From positions 1-64,000 of the forward strand of contig QHZD01000029.1 in assembly GCA_003225315.1 (NCBI GenBank): a stretch of 64,000 nucleotides of DNA, given 5' to 3'. Position numbers and translations under genes: made by a program. Of the stretch, positions 8,441 through 15,647 are shown one piece after another (positions within the stretch are counted from its first letter, which is position 1; the number at the start of each line of letters is the position of its first letter). A model generated the notes under the pieces. It had not been told where the DNA came from and searched no databases. It saw nothing but the letters and a program-made list of their open reading frames with translations. Source of the DNA: Acidobacteriota bacterium (GTDB taxonomy: Bacteria; Acidobacteriota; Terriglobia; Acidiferrales; UBA7541).

Positions 8441-8521
8441 CGTGTGCACTCCTGAAGTCGAGCGCACATTATACGGGGAGTGGCCGCGTTCCGTGCTCGG
8501 TGTCCCGTGACCAGCGGAGAA

Positions 8522-8543
8522 GCACAGCCAAGATTGGCTGTGC
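8522..8543. repeat. Dispersed palindrome C
   Basis: GCACAGCCAA / TTGGCTGTGC flank a two-base centre. A second copy with one change occurs at 11853-11874. Confidence 0.7.
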
Positions 8544-8707
8544 CACAAAACCCTTCCGTCGCCCAGTGCGGATTCGTCGCGATACAAATGCCTCTCGGAA
8601 CTTGAAGAGGGAGCCTTCGGCTCGGTGCAATCGCTTAGGACACAAATCCTCACGCGACAGAGACGTCCCTTCCAACAAGGTCGGAGCCTTCGGTCGGCTC
8701 GCGATGG

Positions 8708-8777
8708 TCCCGACCTGGTCGGGACTCGCAACAACGCTTGTCGCTCGGGACAGACACCCTTTCCGACAGGGTCGGAA
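8708..8777. repeat. Family F palindromes (two)
   Basis: TCCCGACC-T-GGTCGGGA (8708-8724) and TTCCGAC-AGG-GTCGGAA (8761-8777) are perfect short hairpins with related stems. Two similar ones follow at 9031-9077. Confidence 0.65.
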
Positions 8778-8814
8778 TGTTCCATCATGGGGTGTGTGGT
8801 TAACAATAACTGGA

Positions 8815-8959
8815 CCCCCCTCCCCCCATTTTTCATAACTGTTCATTCTAAACGTAGTTAAAACCATTTGTTTTGATACAGTTCTGTAAGTGTTGATTCT
8901 AAAGGGGCTTACGTGCCACGAAGATCGTGGAAAACAGACGTTGATTCTAAAGAGCTTAG
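8815..8959. repeat. C6TC6 tract followed by three family E hairpins
   Basis: CCCCCCTCCCCCC (8815-8827) is followed by AACT...AGTT around GTTCATTCTAAA (8837-8859), GTAAG...CTTAC around TGTTGATTCTAAAG (8886-8912) and GTTGATTCTAAAGAGCTTAG (8940-8959). The stems differ but the loop core GTTnATTCTAAA is kept. The same C tract plus element arrangement recurs at 39044-39159. Confidence 0.65.
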
Positions 8960-9030
8960 CGGGGAAGATTTTGCAGGAAATTGGATGTTCACGGTGAATG
9001 TTTGAGGGGAAACGGAGGGAAAAATATAAC

Positions 9031-9085
9031 GCCCCGAGATGCTCGGGGCAGGCGGCGTCGCCCCGACACGGTCGGGGTAGACGCC
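9031..9085. repeat. Family F palindromes (two more)
   Basis: GCCCCGAG-ATG-CTCGGGGC (9031-9049) and CCCCGAC-ACG-GTCGGGG (9061-9077); the latter is enclosed by an outer stem GGCGTC (9054-9059) / GACGCC (9080-9085). Confidence 0.65.
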
Positions 9086-9156
9086 GAGCGCTGAGGGTTT
9101 GACGGGAAGAATCGGACGGGGTGAATCGGGCGAATTGGCGATTGACTATCAAAGAC

Positions 9157-9207
9157 AATGGTAGCATAGACGTAATGCTTGTGTCAAGTACTAATTAGAC
9201 TACCATT
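9157..9207. promoter_or_regulatory. Separated inverted repeat, operator-like
   Basis: AATGGTAG (9157-9164) and CTACCATT (9200-9207) are perfect complements 35 bases apart, in a locally AT-rich stretch just beyond the stop of the coiled-coil membrane protein gene. Neither flanking gene starts here, so its role is unclear. Confidence 0.3.
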
Positions 9208-9259
9208 CGAATGAACTGTGGAAAACTTTGGCGATGACGGCGGTTTCTAAGAGCAAGAC

Positions 9260-10144
9260 TCAACCCTTTGGCCCCAGGACTATCTGTAGTTCATCTACCC
9301 GAGTCTGGTCTGTCTCTGGTATTTTGTCGGCTGGAATCGGTTTTTCAGCTAATCCTGCTTCGATAAGAGCGTTCGCGAGGAAATTCGCATCTCCGAATCT
9401 ATTTTTGCCAATCGAGAGCGAAATTCCGGGTTTCACGGTCCCGAAAATCATTCCAGGGCGAGTTTCAATTATCAATCCTGCCGTTTTCAAGGCGTTGCTC
9501 AATAGATCGGCGAACACGGCCGTTTCAGGATCGCCGCTTATAAAGAATACGACCACCTTCGTTCCACGAAGTGTCCTTAAGTCCTTAACCAATGTGGCGG
9601 TTTGGTCCCCATTTATCCGACGCGGAGCCAATCTTTCTTCAATTCTCAACCGAGCAAGGCGTTCTTCTTCGGCCTTCTTATTGGCCTCTGCCGCACGCTC
9701 GTTCGCCTTAGCTATATCGAGCCGAAACGACTCAGCATCACGTCGCGCTACTTCCGCATCTTTCGTGGCCTGGGCGGCTTGCTTAATGGCGTCGCCAGCT
9801 TCGCTTCGCGCATTCCCCGCCTCTTTATTCGCTTCTGCGGCCTGTTTGTTTAGTTGTGCTTCGATTTCATGACTGTTTGTGCGGAGTTCAGTTTCTACGT
9901 TGGACGCTCTGAATTGGACGAACAGTTCACCAGCGACACCAATGGTTATCAGTAGACCTCCAACCATCGTTCGTAGGAGTCTCCACTTGAACGGTCTTTC
10001 GGTTATCAGTTCTCTTAAGTCCTCTGCAAATTCGACTATTAGACCGACTACAACCAACGCAGTCCACACCAGTAGCCATGCGCCAAGTGAATCCAGTGAT
10101 TTTTCAAGCGCTTTGATTGCAGTTTCTAGTGTGGGTAAGTCCAT
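9260..10144 (-). CDS. Membrane protein with long coiled coil, unknown function
   Basis: I do not recognise this 294-residue protein. Two hydrophobic segments (about 20-42 and 55-75) flank a short charged loop and are followed by a long coiled coil (about 80-165) made of Ala/Glu/Lys-rich heptads. A C-terminal alpha/beta-looking domain (about 175-294) contains TKVVVFFISGDPETAVFADL and a repeated Gly/Pro pattern. The topology suggests an inner-membrane anchor with a cytoplasmic sensor-like or scaffold domain. The gene is visibly less GC-rich than its neighbours and lies alone among repeats, which suggests acquisition. The C-terminal part may resemble periplasmic-binding or TIR-like folds, but this cannot be shown here. 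Confidence 0.65.
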   Translation of the reverse strand: MDLPTLETAIKALEKSLDSLGAWLLVWTALVVVGLIVEFAEDLRELITERPFKWRLLRTMVGGLLITIGVAGELFVQFRASNVETELRTNSHEIEAQLNKQAAEANKEAGNARSEAGDAIKQAAQATKDAEVARRDAESFRLDIAKANERAAEANKKAEEERLARLRIEERLAPRRINGDQTATLVKDLRTLRGTKVVVFFISGDPETAVFADLLSNALKTAGLIIETRPGMIFGTVKPGISLSIGKNRFGDANFLANALIEAGLAEKPIPADKIPETDQTRVDELQIVLGPKG

Positions 10145-10377
10145 ATCTTTGATGAGTAGAACAAGGCTGCGGCGGAGTCAATCCCATAATCGCCGAGTTG
10201 GTTATTCGAGGCTCAGGGTGAACAGGAACGACACAGTGAGCCAAGAGCGGAGGAGAGCGGGTCTTTCTTCAGGCTCGCTCACCGCGAGACGAAAAGGCGT
10301 TTTGCCGTACACCGGGGAATGCTAACGTCACAATTTGCGGGGAGTCATACTGCTTTGTTGGGAAAGGGGCTACGGCA

Positions 10378-10998
10378 GTGATGAAAAGAAGGAAATTGTT
10401 GCTGTTTGGGCTGATGTGCGCGCTGGCCTTGGTGTTTGCGGCGCAGGTGCGCGGGGACGCGGCGGAGGAGATCAAGCGGCTGGCGGAGTTGATGGGATGG
10501 AAGGCGGGAACGGTGGCCGCGGACATTGGGGCGGGAGACGGGAAGTACACGTTTGCGGCGGTGGAACACGTGGGGGCGGCGGGAAAAGTGTTTGCGACGG
10601 AGATTGATACGAAGAAGGTGGCGGAGCTGAAGGACGAGGTTGCGAAACGGAAGCTGGCGAACGTGGTGGTGGTGGAGAGCAAAGAGGCGGACACGAATCT
10701 GGCGACGGCGTGCTGCGACGCGATTTTCCTGAGGCGCGTATACCATCACCTGACCAAGCCGGCGGAGTTTGACGCGAACCTGGCGCGGTCGCTGAAGCCG
10801 GGAGGGCGACTGGCTATTATTGATTTCCCGGCGCGCGCGGGGCTCGATCCGGTGGAAGGGGTTCCGAGCAACCGGGGAGGGCATGGCATCCCGCAGAAGA
10901 TCGTGGTCGAGGAGCTGAGCGCGGCGGGATTGCAGGTAGAGAAAATAGTGAATGACTGGCCGGAGGGCGATTATTGCGTTTTGTTTGTGAAGAGGTGA
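10378..10998 (+). CDS. Exported SAM-dependent methyltransferase-like protein
   Basis: A 206-residue protein with a signal peptide (basic MMKRRK, hydrophobic core to about residue 24, cleavage near VRG-D). It is followed by a complete class I methyltransferase core: VAADIGAGDGKYTFAAVEHV (motif I), VFATEIDTKKV (motif II) and LKPGGRLAIIDF. The first two codons are GTG ATG; GTG 10378 sits about ten bases after AAAGGGG, ATG 10381 is equally possible. Similar exported proteins occur in Acidobacteriota and Bacteroidota. SAM is cytoplasmic, so the role outside the membrane is puzzling. It stands alone, followed by a decayed repeat A. Confidence 0.8.
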   Translation: MMKRRKLLLFGLMCALALVFAAQVRGDAAEEIKRLAELMGWKAGTVAADIGAGDGKYTFAAVEHVGAAGKVFATEIDTKKVAELKDEVAKRKLANVVVVESKEADTNLATACCDAIFLRRVYHHLTKPAEFDANLARSLKPGGRLAIIDFPARAGLDPVEGVPSNRGGHGIPQKIVVEELSAAGLQVEKIVNDWPEGDYCVLFVKR

Positions 10999-11024
10999 AA
11001 AGTCCGTGGAGAGAGGAAAGAGGA

Positions 11025-11144
11025 AGAGAGATTTCTCCTCGCAAAAAACGCTCGGAGGGGCGGAGGTCTCTCTGCGCAGGCCAAACGCTTCGCAGGAGCG
11101 AAGCGGGAAGAAAAAAGTCAGCCTACTGCGTTCGTAATGACAGG
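11025..11144 (-). repeat. Decayed copy of dispersed repeat A
   Basis: AGAGAGATTTCTCCTCGC at the left and TTCGTAATGACAGG at the right fit the ends of repeat A on the - strand, with a GC-rich filler containing AACGCTTCGCAGGAGCGAAG between them. Confidence 0.45.
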
Positions 11145-11219
11145 CTAGGGAAACCGCACGAAGAACGGCGGTACAGAAGACTCGCCAGCAAGGATGACAG
11201 CGCTACACGGGGAAAGGAA

Positions 11220-11239
11220 GGGCACGATGTATCGTGCCC
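11220..11239. repeat. Dispersed palindrome B
   Basis: GGGCACGATGTATCGTGCCC, one base off a perfect palindrome. Its right edge abuts the stop codon of the DinB-like gene at 11240-11242, so it can form the hairpin at the end of that - strand transcript. Confidence 0.75.
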
Positions 11240-11761
11240 CTACTTGGACCAGGGCGGGACGACGCCGGACATGCGGGCGTAAGCGACGAGCTGGCCCATG
11301 TGCTCGTTGGCATGAACGATGATGCGCAAGTACATGCCGTCGACAGTGGCATCGCGATCGACGATGTGAACCTTGCGCTCGAGGTCTTTCGGCGTGACCG
11401 CCAAATGGGCCTGCTTGACGGCGTCCAGCGAGCGCCGAAGCCAGTTGATGACCTCAGCTTTTGCGGTGACCGACTTTTCCATCCCCTCTTTTGCGTCGGC
11501 GGGCATTTTGGGTCCGGTGACGCTGAGAAGATAAAAATTCGCGAGAGCAATGTGCATGAAGACTTCGCTGGTGGAGCGCACGCCCGGGGCGGGACGCCAG
11601 GAGAATTTTTCCTCGGGTGTGGCTTCGGCGAGCGCGAGCAATTGGCTGGACACGTGGCGCCACTCGCCGTCGTAGCCTTGCCAGATTCCTTCGGGGGCGG
11701 TTTGCGCGAACGCGGGGCGCGCGGCGAATACCAACAGAAGGACAAAAAGCACTTTTCTCAT
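11240..11761 (-). CDS. Exported DinB-superfamily protein
   Basis: A 173-residue protein with a signal peptide (MRKVLFVLLLVFAARPAFAQ) and a four-helix DinB-like body. The metal-site histidines typical of the fold appear in MHIALANFYLL, VHIVD and IIVHANEHMGQLVAYARM. DinB/DUF664 proteins bind a divalent metal at the helix bundle; the exported ones common in Acidobacteriota have no assigned role. It resembles the protein at 14986-15585 in layout. It lies downstream of the decarboxylase-cyclase genes on the same strand, separated by palindromes B and C. Confidence 0.75.
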   Translation of the reverse strand: MRKVLFVLLLVFAARPAFAQTAPEGIWQGYDGEWRHVSSQLLALAEATPEEKFSWRPAPGVRSTSEVFMHIALANFYLLSVTGPKMPADAKEGMEKSVTAKAEVINWLRRSLDAVKQAHLAVTPKDLERKVHIVDRDATVDGMYLRIIVHANEHMGQLVAYARMSGVVPPWSK

Positions 11762-11818
11762 GAATCTTCTCCAGTCTGGCTCTCTGGGCCCCATTCTATA
11801 TCGTGAAGGCGAGAAGAA

Positions 11819-11874
11819 GGGCACGATGTATCGTGCCCCTACAAAAGCAAGCGCACAGCCAAGAGTGGCTGTGC
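11819..11874. repeat. Adjacent palindromes B and C
   Basis: Palindrome B (GGGCACGATGTATCGTGCCC, 11819-11838) is followed 14 bases later by palindrome C (GCACAGCCAA-GA-GTGGCTGTGC, 11853-11874). Both have other copies in the window. Confidence 0.75.
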
Positions 11875-11900
11875 CACGATGCCGGCGTTCCAGGAAATGC

Positions 11901-12677
11901 CTACGGGGTGATGGCGATGACGCGAAGGGGGCTACCGGAGCCGCCGACGATTTTGAGCGGCGCGGCGATAACGACGGCGCCGGTGGGCGGCAACTGATCC
12001 AGATTGCAAAGGCTGGCGAGGCCGAACTTTCCACTGCCGTGCATGACGAAGTGATTGGAGAAGGGTGGGTCAAACTTGGCGGCCTGGCCCGCGTCGGTTC
12101 CGACCGTCTCGACTCCGACTCCCAAAACGTCGCGGTCGCCGGCAAGGAATTGCGAGCACTCTTTGGCCCAGCCCGGAGTGTGCGGGCCGTCGTCCCTGAG
12201 GTTGATGTATTGCGCGGGATCGGTGCGCTTCGACCAGCCGGTGCGAAGGAGCACCCAGGCCCCGCGCGGGACTCTTCCGTGAGCGGATTCCCATTGGAGG
12301 ATATGCGCGGAGGTCAGGAGAAAATCGGGATTCGCCGCGACTTCTTTCGTGACGTCGATGACGCAGGCCGGACCAATGAATTTGCGCGGCGGAATGCGGT
12401 CGACGGTCGAATCCGGCAAATCCTTGCCGCTGACCCAGTGCACGGGGGCGTCGAAATGAGTGCCAGTGTGCTCGCCGGTTTCGAAGGCGTTCCAATGCCA
12501 GGCGGGGCCGCGTGCGTCGTAGCGGGACAATTCGCGGAGGGTGAAGGGCGGAGAGTTGTTCCATTGGGGAGGAAGAGGGATCAGCGGCGTGGCGTGACTC
12601 AGCGGCAGGGTGAGGTCCACGACGCGCAAGCGGCCGGCGTTGAGTTCGTCAACGAGCCGCAGAAGAATTTCAGACAT
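11901..12677 (-). CDS. Cyclase family protein (kynurenine formamidase-like)
   Basis: A 258-residue member of the metal-dependent cyclase / KynB-like hydrolase family. It has the core VDLTLPLSHATPLIP and the metal site HTGTHFDAPVHW (compare HxGTHxDxPxH), then ETVGTDAG and NHFVMHGSGKFGLASLCNLDQLP. These enzymes hydrolyse amide bonds such as N-formylkynurenine, though many members act on unrelated cyclic substrates. ATG 12677 is preceded by GAGGGGG; an upstream start would add 18 residues of poor quality. It is 66 bases downstream of the TPP-enzyme beta subunit, so the three genes probably form one transcript. Confidence 0.85.
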   Translation of the reverse strand: MSEILLRLVDELNAGRLRVVDLTLPLSHATPLIPLPPQWNNSPPFTLRELSRYDARGPAWHWNAFETGEHTGTHFDAPVHWVSGKDLPDSTVDRIPPRKFIGPACVIDVTKEVAANPDFLLTSAHILQWESAHGRVPRGAWVLLRTGWSKRTDPAQYINLRDDGPHTPGWAKECSQFLAGDRDVLGVGVETVGTDAGQAAKFDPPFSNHFVMHGSGKFGLASLCNLDQLPPTGAVVIAAPLKIVGGSGSPLRVIAITP

Positions 12678-12743
12678 GACGACCCCCTCAACCAAGCAAC
12701 GGAGAGTATCTGCAGAACTGCGAAAAAACAAACTTGTATTGCA

Positions 12744-13322
12744 TCAGTGAGATTTGGCCGCGAGCGATTGGATGTGGCGGCGGAACTGGAAACGGTTTTC
12801 GAGCAGACCCAGATCGGTGACGAAGGCCTTTGGGCCTGTGGCTTCGACCTTGGCGACGATGGTCTGCAAACCTTCGCCGGAGATGGCGCGGCGAGCAGCG
12901 GCGGCGAAATTGTCGACGGTGCGAACGGTGCAGGTTTGCGGGATGCCGGCGGCGCGCGCGATGCCTTCGAGATCAGTGCCGGTGCTCGTGGCCGTGGGAA
13001 ATCCACCGACGGAGAGGAGGCTCTCGTTGTCAAAAACAATGTGAACGAGATTCTTCGGTTTGTAGCGCGCGAGGGTACTCAAGGAGCCGAGGTTCATGAG
13101 AAGCGAGCCGTCGCCGTCGAGGACTGCGATTTTCTGCTGCGGCAGACAGAGAGCGAGACCGAGACCGGTCGATGAAGCGAGACCCATGGCGTGTTGCAAA
13201 TAGAAAAAATTGGGACGATGGCCAAGGGATTGCAGCTCGGCCGGGAGCGCACCCATGATAGTGACGACCAGACACTTTTCAAGGTCGAGGTAAATGGCGC
13301 GAAGGCAATCGATGCGCAGCAT
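12744..13322 (-). CDS. TPP-dependent decarboxylase, beta (ComE-like) subunit
   Basis: A 192-residue TPP-binding half-enzyme. The motif IAVLDGDGSLLMNLGSLSTL matches the TPP/Mg-binding GDG...N signature, followed by LVHIVFDNESLLSVGG. It corresponds to the C-terminal (PP) domain of sulfopyruvate or phosphonopyruvate decarboxylases, split as in ComE. Its start overlaps the stop of the alpha-subunit gene (ATGATG at the TGA); the second ATG (13322) is four bases from GGAGG and preferred. Substrate could be sulfopyruvate, phosphonopyruvate or another 2-oxo acid; no coenzyme M or phosphonate genes are nearby to decide. Confidence 0.8.
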   Translation of the reverse strand: MLRIDCLRAIYLDLEKCLVVTIMGALPAELQSLGHRPNFFYLQHAMGLASSTGLGLALCLPQQKIAVLDGDGSLLMNLGSLSTLARYKPKNLVHIVFDNESLLSVGGFPTATSTGTDLEGIARAAGIPQTCTVRTVDNFAAAARRAISGEGLQTIVAKVEATGPKAFVTDLGLLENRFQFRRHIQSLAAKSH

Positions 13323-13834
13323 CATTCCTCCCACATCAAATCGCGCGTGAGAAGCAGGGCGACGGGCTGAAGGCTGCTTTCGGCAAGGGTATGGGCCTGC
13401 GCGATGCGCTTTTCAACATATGAGGAGGCTTCGAGGAAGGAGTACGGGATGTTCATGGCGCGAAGGAGCGGCTCGGTGACGTTGCCGCCTTGCGTTTGCC
13501 AGGGATCCCGCTCGCCAAACGCGCCGCGATAGCTGATCAGCATCAGCAGCGGGATTTTGTAAAGGTGGGCGAAGGAGACGATGCCATTGATCGCGGCGAG
13601 AAAGCCGTGGTTCTGCATGAGCATGGCGGACTTGACGCCGGCAAAGTGCGCGCCCGCGGAGAGGCCGACGCCTTCTTCTTCCTTGGCCAGGCGGACGAGG
13701 GTCATTTGCGGATCGTCTTCGGCAATTTGGATGAGGTGGACGAGCCAGGTTTCCGGAAGAGCAGAGAGCAGCCGGATGCCGCATGCTTTGAGGGCACGGT
13801 AGATGAGCTTCGAGTTTTCAAGAGAAACGGGCAT
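13322..13834 (-). CDS. TPP-dependent decarboxylase, alpha (ComD-like) subunit
   Basis: A 170-residue protein matching the N-terminal (PYR) domain of TPP decarboxylases: LSALPETWL, then LVRLAKEEEGVGLSAGAHFAG with the catalytic Glu region, then MQNHGFLAAINGIVSFAHLY and RGAFGERDPWQ. Together with the downstream beta subunit it should form a ComDE-type heteromer with the active site at the subunit interface. It is the first gene of the set comD-like, comE-like, cyclase. The two subunit genes overlap by a few bases, which implies translational coupling. Confidence 0.8.
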   Translation of the reverse strand: MPVSLENSKLIYRALKACGIRLLSALPETWLVHLIQIAEDDPQMTLVRLAKEEEGVGLSAGAHFAGVKSAMLMQNHGFLAAINGIVSFAHLYKIPLLMLISYRGAFGERDPWQTQGGNVTEPLLRAMNIPYSFLEASSYVEKRIAQAHTLAESSLQPVALLLTRDLMWEE

Positions 13835-13969
13835 GGTTTACGTTGCGATGCGCCATTCGAACGTTGCACGCGGGGAGATTCTATGTCAGGGACGGCGAGG
13901 ACTCAAATTGCGGCGGACGTAGTTGAGTTTGTGGCAGGCGGCGGAGCGGTCTGCTAGACTGGCGCGGCT

Positions 13970-14938
13970 TTGACGATCAAGACGCGAAGGCGATTTCTGG
14001 CGGAGGCTGCGGGTGCAGCGAGCGCAGGTGTGTGTGCAGGAGTGTGGCCGGAGCTGTCCGCGGGAATGGAGACGGCACTTGCGGCGGATGCGCGACCGAG
14101 CTTGAAGTTTCCGGCGGCAGCGCGGGAGCGAATTGCGATTGCGTCCTACCCGTTCCGGGACTTCATCGCGGGGCGAGAAGACAGCGCCGACAGCGGCAAG
14201 ATGGAGTTGAAAGAGTTCGCGGCGCACGTCAGCGCGAAATTTAACATCAAGAAGATCGAGCCGTGGAGCGCGCATTTCCGTTCGCTGGAGAAGGCGTACC
14301 TCGAGGAGTTGCGCGCGGCAGTGGCGAAGGCGGGAGGAGCGATCGTGAACATTGCAGTGGACGGCGAGCACAGCCCATATGCGGCTGACAGCGCGGAACG
14401 GGAGAGCGCTATCGCGTTCAGCAAGGAATGGATTGATGCGGCTGTGGCGATTGGCTCGCCGAGCGTGCGGACGAACATTCCACAAGCAAGAGATTCGAAA
14501 CCGGATGTGGAGCACACGGCGGAGAGCTTGCGGCACGTGGCGGAATATGGCGCGGCGAAGAACGTGGTGGTGAATCTGGAGAACGACAACCCGGTCAGCG
14601 AAGATCCTTATTTTCTGGTGAAGGTCATTGAGAAAGTGAGCAGCAAATGGCTGCACGCGCTGCCGGATTTCGGGAACACGCTGGCGGCGCGCGACGACGA
14701 GTACGCGTACAAAGGAATCGATGGAATGTTCGGACTTGCATACAACATTTCCCACGTGAAGGAAACGGAAGTGGGCGATGGAAAAGATAAAATCGCGCAC
14801 GTAGATTTGGCGAAGACGTTTGGGATTGCCAAGCAGCACGGCTATAGGGGATATTTTTCGATGGAATGGGACAGCCCGGGCGATCCTTATGCGGGGACGG
14901 CCGGGCTGATCGAGAAGACGCTGAAGAATCTTTCCTAG
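13970..14938 (+). CDS. Tat-exported sugar phosphate isomerase/epimerase-like protein
   Basis: A 322-residue TIM-barrel protein of the AP-endonuclease-2 / xylose isomerase superfamily. It starts with a twin-arginine signal (TRRRFLAEAAGAASAG) and the barrel contains IAIASYPFRDFI, VNIAVDGEH, VNLENDNPVSEDP and YFSMEWDSPGDPY, with acidic and His residues placed as in metal-dependent isomerases. The frame opens at a TAG (13955-13957), so a TTG at 13970 is the only practical start; no clear ribosome-binding site precedes it. It is divergent from the decarboxylase operon across 135 bases, so the two may share control. Substrate unknown. Confidence 0.8.
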   Translation: MTIKTRRRFLAEAAGAASAGVCAGVWPELSAGMETALAADARPSLKFPAAARERIAIASYPFRDFIAGREDSADSGKMELKEFAAHVSAKFNIKKIEPWSAHFRSLEKAYLEELRAAVAKAGGAIVNIAVDGEHSPYAADSAERESAIAFSKEWIDAAVAIGSPSVRTNIPQARDSKPDVEHTAESLRHVAEYGAAKNVVVNLENDNPVSEDPYFLVKVIEKVSSKWLHALPDFGNTLAARDDEYAYKGIDGMFGLAYNISHVKETEVGDGKDKIAHVDLAKTFGIAKQHGYRGYFSMEWDSPGDPYAGTAGLIEKTLKNLS

Positions 14939-14985
14939 AAACGTGGCGGGGAGTATTCTTTGCGTGAGTTTCCTTGGAGGAGGAA

Positions 14986-15585
14986 ATGACGATGAAAATA
15001 CGAATGAGTTTGTTGGTGGCTGGGATGACAGTGTTGATGGTGGCGAGCAGTGCGTTTGCACAACAGGCGGCACCGGCGGCAAACGGGGCGCCGGCGGCGG
15101 GCACTGCGCCAGACATGTCGCCGGTAGCGAATCCGGTGAGCGGATTTGTGAAGGCGGGAGTGGCGCGCTACGAGAAGAACATGGTGGCCGCGGCGGAGGC
15201 CATGCCGGCGGAGAAGTATGTGTTTAAACCGTCGCCGGAGATGAATTCGTTTGGGCATTTGATGATGCACATCGCGCAGTCGAACAATACGTTTTGCTCG
15301 AAGATTTCCGGGCAAGCGGCGCCGGACGTGAAAATTGCGGAGACGGATTCGAAGGACAAGCTAGTGGCTGCTGTGAAAGATTCCTTTGCGTTTTGCACGA
15401 CGGCGCTGGCGAAGGTAGACGATTCGAAGCTGGGTGAGCAGTTTGTGATGTTCGGCAACCGGCCGATGTCGCGGGGAGGCGCGCTGGTGGCGCTGGGCGG
15501 GAGCTGGACCGATCATTACGCGACACAGGCGATTTATTTGCGGCTGAACGGGATTTTGCCGCCGACGGCACAGCCAGCAAAGTAG
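14986..15585 (+). CDS. Exported DinB-superfamily protein
   Basis: A 199-residue protein with a signal peptide ending near SSAFAQ, an Ala/Pro-rich linker, then a DinB-like helical bundle: FGHLMMHIAQSNN and GGSWTDHYATQAIYLRLNG hold the histidines expected at the metal site. GGAGG lies five bases before ATG 14986 (14992 is an alternative). It follows the sugar isomerase-like gene by 47 bases on the same strand and may be co-transcribed. It parallels the DinB-like protein at 11240-11761. Confidence 0.75.
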   Translation: MTMKIRMSLLVAGMTVLMVASSAFAQQAAPAANGAPAAGTAPDMSPVANPVSGFVKAGVARYEKNMVAAAEAMPAEKYVFKPSPEMNSFGHLMMHIAQSNNTFCSKISGQAAPDVKIAETDSKDKLVAAVKDSFAFCTTALAKVDDSKLGEQFVMFGNRPMSRGGALVALGGSWTDHYATQAIYLRLNGILPPTAQPAK

Positions 15586-15647
15586 GATTAAGCGGACCTT
15601 ACCCGCACCGGTAGTTCAAGCGTCCACAACCTGGCTGTTTTAAGGCA

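Larger units (their letters stand above)
8441..9259. other. 819-bp gene-free region full of small palindromes
   Basis: No frame here has plausible coding content. In order it holds palindrome C (8522-8543), palindromes of family F at 8708-8724 and 8761-8777, a C6TC6 tract (8815-8827), a run of three family E elements (8837-8959), two more family F palindromes (9031-9085), and an 8-bp inverted repeat (9157-9207). The upstream side must contain the promoter of the aldo/keto reductase, but no convincing -35/-10 pair was picked. Confidence 0.7.

Noticed and set aside
8441-9259. Possible CRISPR array in the palindrome-rich region
   Set aside because: The repeats differ in sequence and spacing and are palindromes rather than regularly spaced direct repeats; no cas genes are near.
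11760-13175. A 471-codon + strand frame across the cyclase and decarboxylase genes
   Set aside because: The - strand products are clear enzyme families with good starts; this frame gives only Gly/Arg/Asp-rich sequence.
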